Source of the DNA: Cellvibrio sp. pealriver
Lineage (GTDB): Bacteria; Pseudomonadota; Gammaproteobacteria; Pseudomonadales; Cellvibrionaceae
Length of the DNA: 64,000 nucleotides
Assembly (NCBI RefSeq): GCF_001183545.1
Contig: NZ_KQ236688.1
Coordinates: 3,918,395-3,982,394, forward strand
Direction of reading: 5' to 3'
Shown here: positions 24,841 through 32,301 of the stretch, in pieces
Layout: every line of letters begins with the position of its first letter
Position numbering within the stretch: the first letter of the stretch is position 1
Made by a program: the position numbers and the translations under genes
The notes under the pieces: model-generated
The model's input: only the letters and a program-made list of their open reading frames with translations
Told to the model about the DNA's origin: nothing
Databases searched by the model: none

Positions 24841-26442
24841 ATGAAATTTCCACTAAGTAAATCATTGCAACAATTTTGTGCTTGCGCAGTCGGTCTGCTG
24901 TGTTTGTCTTCCTTGCCTGCAGTGGCGCAAACAGAACAAATTTTATTTGATGATTTTAGTTATTCCAATAACACGCAATTAACCAACAACGGTTGGCGCT
25001 TGCGTACCTGGGCGGGCGGTCCTGGTTTGGCAAATGGAACATGGAGTGCAAATAATATTTCGTTTGTGACCGATCCTGCATCGCCATCTAATAAATTCAT
25101 GCGCTTGAAAGCGGGCACTAATATTAACGGCAGTACTATTGCAAATAATAATTCAACCTCGGGCAGTGTGTCGCAAGCAGAAGTTGCCCGCACGGAACAA
25201 ATTTATAAAAACGGAACCTGGGCTGCGCGCATGTATTTTAATGATGCGCCCAGCACCGGTGCCGATGGCGATACGGTGATTCAGACGTTTTTTGGTTTGA
25301 CGGATTACATTGAAGGTGCGGAGCCTTACAGTGAAATTGATTTTGAGTATTTGCCCAACGGTGGTTGGTGGACTGGTTCGGCTACGCCGAGTATGTGGTC
25401 GGGAACATACCGTATTGTTGACTGGAGTGATGAAAGCAATCACGGTGTAACGCGTACCCAGGGGAGCTTGCAAGGCTGGCATACACTCGTTATGCAAGTG
25501 CAAGACGGTCATATCGCATTTTACATCGATGGCAATTATCAGACTTCGTTCAGTGGTGCAGTTGCGCCGGATTACCCAATGTATCTGATGTTCCAATTGT
25601 GGTTCAGCAACGATTGTTTTGATGCGGCGTGTAATACCCGCGGTTACATTAATAACAGCAATTACCGCGAATATTATGAGGACGTTGACTGGGTTTATTT
25701 TGAAAAAAATAACATCGTCTCGCCAACATTAATTCCACAAAAAGTTGCGAACTTGCGCGCAGCGGGAACAAGCTACATACAAAACATCAATGGTAATAGC
25801 ACCAGTTCAATCCCCGCATCATCAACGCCTGCAAGTTCAAGTAGCGCGGCCGCACAGCAATGCAATTGGTGGGGAACGATTTATCCTATTTGTACGCACA
25901 TCAGCTCCGGTTGGGGTTGGCAAAATAGCGCGGATTGCGTTGGTATCCAAACATGCCAAACCTTATCGCCTCCTTATGGTGTGGTAGGCGCAACTGCATC
26001 CAGCAGTTCGCGTTCCAGCACACCACAAAGCTCCAGCAGGGCATCATCCAGTGCTGCGCCGTTTACACGTTTAATCCAGGCAGAAAGTTATTCGGTAATG
26101 AGCGGTGTACAACTTGAAACCACGACGGATTCTGGTGGTGGGCAAAATGTCGGCTGGATTGATACGGGGGATTGGATGTCATACGCGAATGTTAATTTCC
26201 CCACCAGCGGTACTTATAAGGTGGAATACCGTGTTGCAAGCCCGACCGGTTCTGCGCTGTCGTTGGATTTAAATGCCGGTGCAATCCAATTAGGCCAAGT
26301 CACTATTCCTGCAACCGGTGGCTGGCAAAACTGGACAACGGTTTCGCACAATGTACAAGTCACTGCCGGTACTTACAGTGTGGGAATTTATGCTCCACAA
26401 AGTGGCTGGAATGTTAACTGGCTGCGCATCACCAAAATCTAA
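24841..26442 (+). CDS. Secreted GH16-like glycosidase with CBM10 and CBM6
   Basis: 533 residues. A signal peptide ends near AVAQ (residue 30). The jelly-roll domain (about 32-290) contains SEIDFEYLPN, giving the GH16 catalytic pattern E165-x-D167-x-E169. A Ser-rich linker precedes a CBM10 module (about 340-373: CNWWGTIYPIC, SGWGWQN) and a second linker precedes CBM6 (about 408-533). GH16 enzymes usually cut beta-1,3/1,4-glucans or galactans, so its place in a chitin locus is unexpected. The CBM6 is closely related to that of the GH18 at 16419 (LSLDLNAGAIQLGQV is identical). The catalytic domain is only distantly GH16-like and a different jelly-roll specificity is possible. Confidence 0.82.
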   Translation: MKFPLSKSLQQFCACAVGLLCLSSLPAVAQTEQILFDDFSYSNNTQLTNNGWRLRTWAGGPGLANGTWSANNISFVTDPASPSNKFMRLKAGTNINGSTIANNNSTSGSVSQAEVARTEQIYKNGTWAARMYFNDAPSTGADGDTVIQTFFGLTDYIEGAEPYSEIDFEYLPNGGWWTGSATPSMWSGTYRIVDWSDESNHGVTRTQGSLQGWHTLVMQVQDGHIAFYIDGNYQTSFSGAVAPDYPMYLMFQLWFSNDCFDAACNTRGYINNSNYREYYEDVDWVYFEKNNIVSPTLIPQKVANLRAAGTSYIQNINGNSTSSIPASSTPASSSSAAAQQCNWWGTIYPICTHISSGWGWQNSADCVGIQTCQTLSPPYGVVGATASSSSRSSTPQSSSRASSSAAPFTRLIQAESYSVMSGVQLETTTDSGGGQNVGWIDTGDWMSYANVNFPTSGTYKVEYRVASPTGSALSLDLNAGAIQLGQVTIPATGGWQNWTTVSHNVQVTAGTYSVGIYAPQSGWNVNWLRITKI

Positions 26443-26444
26443 AA

Positions 26445-26462
26445 CGCCTTATCGGTAAGGCG
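26445..26462 (+). terminator. Short hairpin after GH16-like gene
   Basis: CGCCTTA-TCGG-TAAGGCG, a 7-bp stem with a tetraloop 2 bp after the stop, without an immediate T-run. It may stabilise the 3' end ahead of the true terminator at 26503. Confidence 0.5.
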
Positions 26463-26502
26463 CGCAACAATTTTTCACTCGTTATGTCCTCCCCGGACTT
26501 TT

Positions 26503-26530
26503 GCGGATCTGCTTGCAGATCCGCTTTTTT
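26503..26530 (+). terminator. Rho-independent terminator after GH16-like gene
   Basis: A 10-bp stem GCGGATCTGC / GCAGATCCGC with a TT loop and six Ts. The upstream CCCCGGACTTTT and stem core match the terminator at 18141. Confidence 0.9.
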
Positions 26531-26675
26531 ATTTATCCGCAACGCACATCTGGCTTCTGAATCGAGTCGGTAAGGATTGGTTAAGTAGCACCGCCATGGC
26601 TTTTATTGCATCCAAAAAAGCATAGACTTCGTACTGATTGTGTTGGCGTGTCGCCAATACCCTGCGGAAGGAGAA

Positions 26676-27230
26676 ATGGTTGTGAGTCTATTTACTAAAA
26701 CGACACTGAGTTTGGTGGGAGCGGCAATTATGAGTATGGCGAGTGTGGCAGCGTCGGCCTGCCCGGACTATATGAAAGGCGAATACCGTAAGTTGCATTC
26801 CAAAGATTCGGTAAATATCTGTGAGCTGATGGAAAACAAGGCGGTATTGGTAGTGAATACGGCGAGCCATTGTGGTTTTACATCGCAATTCAAAGAGCTG
26901 GAAGCCTTGCATAAGAAATACAAAGACAAAGGTTTGGTAGTGGTGGGTTTTGCCAGTGATGACTTTAAACAAGAAGATGCCGATGAAGAGAAAGCCGCTG
27001 AAATTTGTTATTTAAACTACGGTGTGACCTTTACCATGCTGGCACCTACCCACGTAAAAGGTGAGCAGGCCAACTCATTGTTCAAGGCTTTAGCGAGCCA
27101 ATCCAAAGAGCCCAAATGGAACTTCAATAAGTATCTGCTGGGTAAAGACGGAAAGGTTGTTGAGCATTTCGGAAGTATGACAAAGCCAGATTCAGCGAAG
27201 CTGGCGGGAGCGATTGAGAAGCTTCTCTAA
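26676..27230 (+). CDS. Exported glutathione-peroxidase-like protein
   Basis: Thiol peroxidase of the GPx family, 184 residues from ATG 26676; GGAAGGAG lies only 2 bp before this ATG, so GTG 26682 with 8-bp spacing may be the real start. A signal peptide (cut near SVAASA) places it in the periplasm. The peroxidatic Cys is in NTASHCGFTSQ and the Trp-Asn pair in KWNFNKYLL. The family's CNQF block reads ASDDF, so the tetrad Gln appears replaced by Asp. It probably reduces lipid or hydrogen peroxides with thioredoxin-like donors. It stands alone between terminators and is not obviously linked to the chitin locus. Confidence 0.88.
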   Translation: MVVSLFTKTTLSLVGAAIMSMASVAASACPDYMKGEYRKLHSKDSVNICELMENKAVLVVNTASHCGFTSQFKELEALHKKYKDKGLVVVGFASDDFKQEDADEEKAAEICYLNYGVTFTMLAPTHVKGEQANSLFKALASQSKEPKWNFNKYLLGKDGKVVEHFGSMTKPDSAKLAGAIEKLL

Positions 27231-27262
27231 GTTGATAAATATTTAGCGGTATCCAAAAAATC

Positions 27263-27294
27263 AAAAAGCCCTTCATGAAAATGAAGGGCTTTTT
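27263..27294. terminator. Bidirectional terminator between convergent genes
   Basis: AAAAAGCCCTTCAT-GAAA-ATGAAGGGCTTTTT, a perfect 14-bp stem with A and T tails on both sides. It serves the peroxidase gene (+) and the lipoprotein gene (-). Confidence 0.92.
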
Positions 27295-27313
27295 GATTTG
27301 CGCGTCCCAAAAT

Positions 27314-29293
27314 TTATTCGGCGCTCACTACCACGGTTTGTGTGTAGATAACCTCACCGCCCGGTGTTGGAACTGTGATGTCGATATTGAATGTTCCGAA
27401 AGGAGTGCCCGACGTTGCAGCAACAACGGTTACATTGACTCTTGCGGGGCTTAACGATGCTGCGATTGGGCCTTTGAGGCCAATAGTAGCATCTGCATTT
27501 TTGAGGTTGCTGGTATCAACATCAAGCGTAGTGCCGGCGGGCAGTCCGTGACCGTTTTCATCCGCCATCCAGAACCAAATAGTTTCGAAATCTGGGCCAC
27601 TATTGCCGGCAGAGGATGAAGCCCCAGATGATGCGGCAGCCGAACTGGATGATCCTTGTGGAGTGGCCTTTAACTTCACATTGCTATTGATGAAGGGGAA
27701 TACGCCATTGCGGAACAGCATGTTGGTACTGTTCATTACAAGCAATAAGTCTTCGCGAATTGTGACACCTGTTTTGGTACAGCCATCTCCTTCGTTTTGG
27801 CACAGAACGCCGTTGTACATACCATTTTCAATGGTATGTGCATTGTCTTTATTGAAGTCTGTGAATTCTTCATCTGGGTCACGCTTGCCGTTTTCGTTTT
27901 TGTCGATGTAAGCCTCAACCAAGTCGTCACAGGGAATGATGCCTGAGTTGGCTGGGGTCTTGGCTGACGATGGAGGAACGTTTGCGTCGCAGTCACCGCC
28001 ATTGTTGTAGGATCGGAAGATATCTCCGCGGCGAGTGGGGTCAGGGTCGCTAGGATTCGGTTTGTCGAAATAGCCATTCCCGTTGGCATCGATAAAGCTT
28101 TCGTTACCAATCGCTGTGGCAAGGACGGTTACACGGCCTGCGCGTTCCAGTGCGCAAGCATCTGCATCTGGGACTGGGTTGCCAATAGCATCAACGCAGA
28201 GAATACGTTCAACCGAGTTGTTTGCACTGTTGCGAGTTGGTTTTGGTGCTTGGCTGATCCATCTGACGGTACATGCGCCATCAGTAGTAGGGCAGCCAGA
28301 TACTATTGAGCCGCCTTCAGTCGTAAAAGTAACCGCTGTGCCATTTGGTGGAGGGTTGTTAAATGCATCAGCCATACGGATGGTGATCTGCGATTCTATG
28401 CCGTCATAGTTCCATGCTCCGATAGGAAAAGTATTCGTTGCCGAAAGCGACATACTGTCCTGATCAGGAATGCCGGTTGATACGATCAGTTGACTTGATT
28501 GGGTAGATATTTCGGTGCCACGCGCTTTGGCAGTTACGCGCACGGTGGTGGCCACTGCACCGGCTTGCACGGTGGTTTTTGCATAACCTGCGCTATCAGT
28601 TTTGGTGGTTGTATCCGTCAGGCTGAGGCCGCCTACAGAGGTGCTAAGTGAAAAATCAACATCTACCCCTTTCATTGGGGCTCCAGTCGCGCCCAGAACA
28701 CGGAAACGAATGTTGGACACTTCTTTCCCTCCTGTGCCCTTCAAATTCACCAGTGTTGGGTCTGCCTCAATAAAAGAAACGGTCTGGATGGTATCTGAGG
28801 CGATATTCAATGTTGCTCTGGCTGTTTTAGTGCTGCCAGCAAGTACCGCACTCGCGGTAATTTCATCGTTACCTACGCAACCATTAGCGGTATAAGTGAT
28901 AGAGGCCTGACCATTGGTGGTGGAAACATTATTAGTGGTTGTATCGCCGTTCTTGAGGATGGCCTCACCGGAAGCAACGCATACTGAGTTGAATGTCACA
29001 TTGACCGGATTGGTTACCAATGTATTGGTTGGGCTTACAACATTGATTGTCAGTGTTGTGCTTCCACCGGGAGACAGGGTCGCATTTCCGATGCCCACGC
29101 CAATCTGGCCAGCAACAAAATCAGCGCCGCTGCCGAGACCTATAGATGTTGGGGTTGTGGTATCTACTGTGCCAGAGCTGACGCTACTGGAGCCACCGTT
29201 AATCAGCGGTGAATCGCCACCGCCACCGCAAGCGGAGAGTAACAGGCTCAGAGCAGCTGCACTGACTATCGTCGTCGTTTTTAGAGTATGCAT
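27314..29293 (-). CDS. Ig-like (Big_1-type) repeat lipoprotein
   Basis: 659 residues. The signal ends in a lipobox LLSAC with Cys22 followed by GGGGDS, so it is a lipoprotein. Two or more invasin-like Ig domains follow (blocks such as GGSTTLTINVVSPT, TNGQASITYTANGC and TDSAGYAKTTVQAG around residues 70-260). The middle has Asp/Asn-rich loops like calcium-binding EF-hand or thrombospondin-3 loops (DANGNGYFDKP, DKNENGKRDPDEE). A poly-Ser/Ala linker (about 550-570) precedes a last beta domain. The ribosome site is AGGAAG. Likely a cell-surface structural or adhesion protein; no partner gene is adjacent. Specific function unknown. Confidence 0.75.
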   Translation of the reverse strand: MHTLKTTTIVSAAALSLLLSACGGGGDSPLINGGSSSVSSGTVDTTTPTSIGLGSGADFVAGQIGVGIGNATLSPGGSTTLTINVVSPTNTLVTNPVNVTFNSVCVASGEAILKNGDTTTNNVSTTNGQASITYTANGCVGNDEITASAVLAGSTKTARATLNIASDTIQTVSFIEADPTLVNLKGTGGKEVSNIRFRVLGATGAPMKGVDVDFSLSTSVGGLSLTDTTTKTDSAGYAKTTVQAGAVATTVRVTAKARGTEISTQSSQLIVSTGIPDQDSMSLSATNTFPIGAWNYDGIESQITIRMADAFNNPPPNGTAVTFTTEGGSIVSGCPTTDGACTVRWISQAPKPTRNSANNSVERILCVDAIGNPVPDADACALERAGRVTVLATAIGNESFIDANGNGYFDKPNPSDPDPTRRGDIFRSYNNGGDCDANVPPSSAKTPANSGIIPCDDLVEAYIDKNENGKRDPDEEFTDFNKDNAHTIENGMYNGVLCQNEGDGCTKTGVTIREDLLLVMNSTNMLFRNGVFPFINSNVKLKATPQGSSSSAAASSGASSSAGNSGPDFETIWFWMADENGHGLPAGTTLDVDTSNLKNADATIGLKGPIAASLSPARVNVTVVAATSGTPFGTFNIDITVPTPGGEVIYTQTVVVSAE

Positions 29294-29420
29294 GGTGTCT
29301 TCCTAGGTTTCCGAACGCCGAAAGATGGGCATAAGGCGGCGGCTGGTATTGAATTCAATGATATAAACGGCATAAAGAATCGGCGCTAAGCTCTTGAGCT
29401 TATTGATACTTATTGGCCAA

Positions 29421-29434
29421 AGCTAACGTTAGCT
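29421..29434. promoter_or_regulatory. 14-bp perfect palindrome
   Basis: AGCTAACGTTAGCT with a central CG, LacI-operator-like in geometry, 128 bp before the lipoprotein start and about 170 bp before the rlmI promoter -10. The regulated gene is probably the lipoprotein. Confidence 0.35.
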
Positions 29435-29602
29435 CATATCTTTTGAATGATAAAGAGCTAGGCGTTTAAAAAACGCGCTCCTGAGTGCAAAACGCGGGAT
29501 ATTTGTGCGTTTATTAGCATTTTATGCGTCACTTGGAGCTTCTTTCCTTTCGCATTTTGCCGCCGGGCTGTTTTTATTTCTGTGTCCCAGTCGCACAAGC
29601 CT

Positions 29603-29608
29603 TATAAT
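29603..29608 (+). promoter_or_regulatory. -10 box TATAAT for rlmI
   Basis: A perfect TATAAT 32 bp before the rlmI ATG. No good -35 is visible at 16-18 bp, so the promoter is only half supported. Confidence 0.45.
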
Positions 29609-29639
29609 CTGCGCACTTTTTTATCTTGTGAGTGTTGCT

Positions 29640-30833
29640 ATGAATCTGCCTGTTCTTGTTCTTAATCCCCAAGCTGATCGCCGTTTGAAACTGGGGCATT
29701 TATGGATCTATAGCAATGAGGTGGATGTTGCCAAGTCACCACTCAAAGCCTTCTCAATGGGGCAGCAAGCGCTCGTCACCAGCAGTAATGGTAAGCCGCT
29801 GGGGATTGCTTTGATCAATCCGAATGGGTTGATCTGTGGTCGCATCATCAACCGCGATGAAAAGCATCCGTTAAATAAATCCCTTCTGGTGCATCGTATC
29901 AAGCAGGCACTTGCGTTGCGTGAACTGGCTTTTGATGAGCCTTTTTATCGCCTGATTTACGGCGATTCTGATTTGTTGCCGGGGCTGGTGGTGGATAGGT
30001 TTGGTGATTATCTGGTGGTACAAATTGCCAGTGCAGGCATGGAATTGGTCAAGGATGAGATTGTTGAAGCATTGGTTCAGGTGCTGGCACCCGAGGGCGT
30101 TTTACTTGCCAATGAGCACAGTGCACGAGTGTTGGAAGGATTGCCTGAATATACCCAGGTAGCTTACGGCGAGGTGCCTGAGTCGGTTGAGTTGGTGGAA
30201 AACGGTACGCGTTTTATGGCTCCGGTGCATGGTGGGCAAAAGACAGGCTGGTTTTACGACCACCGTATGAATCGTGCGCTCTTGCAGCAATACGTTCACG
30301 GCAAGCGTGTGTTGGATGTGTTTTCTTATATTGGTGGATGGGGGGTTCAAGCTGCAGTGGCGGGTGCCAGTGAAGTGTTTTGTGTGGATGTTTCTGAAGC
30401 TGCGGCAGATGCGGTATTAGAGAACGCCCAGCTCAATGGGGTGGCTGACCGGGTTGCTGCTATTCAGGGCAAGGCGATCGATGTTCTTAAAGAGCTGATT
30501 GCGAGCGACGAGCGGTTTGATGTGGTAGTGCTTGACCCTCCTGCTTTTATCAAAAAGCGCAAAGACCAAAAGGCGGGTGAGGCCGCGTATCGTCATATTA
30601 ATGAATTGGGAATGCGTTTATTGGGACGTGACGGATTGTTGGTGTCGGGCTCATGCTCTATGCATTTGGGAAAAGATACGTTGGTAGAAATTGTGCGGGC
30701 TGCAGGCCGCCATCTGGATCGCCATGTACAGATTATTGGGCAGGGTGGGCAGGGTGCCGATCACCCCGTTCATCCTGCCATCCCCGAGACTGACTATTTA
30801 AAAGCGGTGTTTGCGCGTGTGTATCTGGCGTAA
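29640..30833 (+). CDS. rlmI: 23S rRNA (cytosine-5-)-methyltransferase RlmI
   Basis: Class I SAM-dependent methyltransferase, 397 residues, matching the E. coli enzyme length when started at ATG 29640. An N-terminal PUA-type RNA-binding domain (about 1-75: LKLGHLWIYSNEV) is followed by an RlmI middle domain and the Rossmann methyltransferase domain. SAM-binding VLDVFSYIGGWGVQAA, catalytic-loop VVLDPPAF and the Cys of SGSCSMHL are visible. It methylates C1962 of 23S rRNA in E. coli. Convergent with the HAD gene 15 bp downstream. Confidence 0.93.
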   Translation: MNLPVLVLNPQADRRLKLGHLWIYSNEVDVAKSPLKAFSMGQQALVTSSNGKPLGIALINPNGLICGRIINRDEKHPLNKSLLVHRIKQALALRELAFDEPFYRLIYGDSDLLPGLVVDRFGDYLVVQIASAGMELVKDEIVEALVQVLAPEGVLLANEHSARVLEGLPEYTQVAYGEVPESVELVENGTRFMAPVHGGQKTGWFYDHRMNRALLQQYVHGKRVLDVFSYIGGWGVQAAVAGASEVFCVDVSEAAADAVLENAQLNGVADRVAAIQGKAIDVLKELIASDERFDVVVLDPPAFIKKRKDQKAGEAAYRHINELGMRLLGRDGLLVSGSCSMHLGKDTLVEIVRAAGRHLDRHVQIIGQGGQGADHPVHPAIPETDYLKAVFARVYLA

Positions 30834-30848
30834 ACACCCTCTGGTTAG

Positions 30849-31505
30849 CTAATCGCGCAGGCTTAGCATCGTCCAGTCGCGTTCGCGTGCGATGTGGCTA
30901 AGGCGCTCATCCGCATCCACGGCAACTGGATTGTCAACCAGCTCAAGGAGGGGCAGATCGTTGATTGAATCACTGTAGAAATAAGCGCCTTCCAATGAGT
31001 GATGGTTGCTCTTAAGCCATTCATGTAGATGGGTAATTTTTCCTGCTTGAAAGCAGGGAGTGCCCACAAAGTTACCGGTGTAGCGGCCATCAACCACTTC
31101 CGGATCGGTAGCTAATATGTCATCTACGCCAAGACGTTTGGCGATAGGGCGCGTCACAAATCCGTTGGTGGCGGTGATGATAAGCAGATGATCACCTTGT
31201 TCACGGTGTCTCTTCAAGAGTGCCTCTGCTTTGGGAAGCATCAGGGGCTCGATGTGTTTCTGCATAAATTCTGCGTGTAATTTTTGCAGGTCTTCCATGC
31301 TGTGTTGGGTCAAAGGGGCAAGTGAAAACTGCAAATAAGCGCGAATGTCCAATGTTCCATTTTTATAATCGGCGTAAAAGCCATCATTGGCGTGACGATA
31401 GACTTCCGCGTCCACCAATTGCTTTTCCACTAGAAATACGCCCCAACTGTGGTCGCTGTCGCCCGCAATTAGAGTGTTGTCGAGATCAAAAATAGCCAGC
31501 GCCAC
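30849..31505 (-). CDS. HAD-superfamily phosphatase, SerB-like (HAD-IB)
   Basis: 218 residues. Motif I is FDLDNTLIAGDSD with the nucleophile Asp, motif II is the Thr of IITATNGF, and motif III/IV lies in YFYSDSINDLPLL. The helical cap fits the phosphoserine-phosphatase-like HAD-IB subgroup, whose members dephosphorylate small metabolites. Starts with GTG 31505 with GGGGAA upstream. A HAD-IB gene next to rppH/ptsP is common in related gammaproteobacteria. Substrate unknown. Confidence 0.88.
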   Translation of the reverse strand: MALAIFDLDNTLIAGDSDHSWGVFLVEKQLVDAEVYRHANDGFYADYKNGTLDIRAYLQFSLAPLTQHSMEDLQKLHAEFMQKHIEPLMLPKAEALLKRHREQGDHLLIITATNGFVTRPIAKRLGVDDILATDPEVVDGRYTGNFVGTPCFQAGKITHLHEWLKSNHHSLEGAYFYSDSINDLPLLELVDNPVAVDADERLSHIARERDWTMLSLRD

Positions 31506-31743
31506 AATATTCCCCGTTTTGGTTAGTTCTTTAGGTGCAAAATTGCTCGTAAAAGGGCGCTAGGATAGCGGGCGATATCCATAGGCTCAATGCAAATCCA
31601 TTTCTCAGATTCAGGGTTGCGGGTTTGGGTAAGCCTGATATAGTGCGGAAAACGCTGTTTTGTGGAACATGTTGCACCCTGATTTAGTGGTACAAATTGG
31701 CATGATTCCCCACAGTAAAACCTTTTATATGGACTGTTCCCCC

Positions 31744-32247
31744 GTGATAGATTCTGATGGATTCCGCCCGAATGTGGGCATTATTTTGACCAATGATCAA
31801 GGGCAGCTCCTCTGGGCCCGGCGTGTCGGGGGGCAAGATGCCTGGCAGTTTCCCCAAGGTGGTATCAACCCGAGCGAGACCCCTGAGCAGGCGCTGTATC
31901 GTGAGCTGCATGAAGAAATTGGTTTGTACCAGAGTGATGTAGAGATTCTGGCGTGTACCCGGGGGTGGTTGCGTTATCGGCTGCCGCATCGTCTGGTGCG
32001 CCACAACTCACTTCCTCTGTGTGTAGGCCAAAAGCAAAAATGGTTTCTTTTGCGTATGTTGAGTGATGACTCAAAAGTCAGTCTCAATAACGGTGGGAGA
32101 GCCGAATTTGATGATTGGCGTTGGGTGAGCTATTGGTATCCGCTGGGTAAGGTGGTCTCGTTCAAGCGTGATGTGTACCGGCGCGCGTTGAAAGAATTGT
32201 CCCTGTATCATTCGCATATGGAGGAGCGCGGCCTCCGACTTCGTTAG
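31744..32247 (+). CDS. rppH: RNA pyrophosphohydrolase RppH
   Basis: Nudix enzyme that removes pyrophosphate from the 5' end of mRNAs and so triggers RNase E decay. The GTG at 31744 reads [11 protein letters not shown], matching the E. coli N-terminus, so it is chosen over in-frame ATGs at 31729 and 31660; no strong ribosome site supports any of them. 167 residues. The Nudix box spans [20 protein letters not shown] plus IGL. First gene of the conserved rppH-ptsP-lgt-thyA order. Confidence 0.9.
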   Translation: MIDSDGFRPNVGIILTNDQGQLLWARRVGGQDAWQFPQGGINPSETPEQALYRELHEEIGLYQSDVEILACTRGWLRYRLPHRLVRHNSLPLCVGQKQKWFLLRMLSDDSKVSLNNGGRAEFDDWRWVSYWYPLGKVVSFKRDVYRRALKELSLYHSHMEERGLRLR

Positions 32248-32301
32248 CATCAAAAGCATAAATAGAAATTAATCCATCTGACAGGTTTGATCATCACCCT
32301 T

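Larger units (their letters stand above)
29294..29639. other. Divergent intergenic region with two palindromes
   Basis: 346 bp between the lipoprotein gene and rlmI. AAGCTC-TT-GAGCTT lies at 29388-29401 and AGCTAACGTTAGCT, a perfect 14-bp palindrome, at 29421-29434. The rlmI frame stays open upstream to 29505, but alignment with known RlmI places the start at 29640. Confidence 0.5.
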
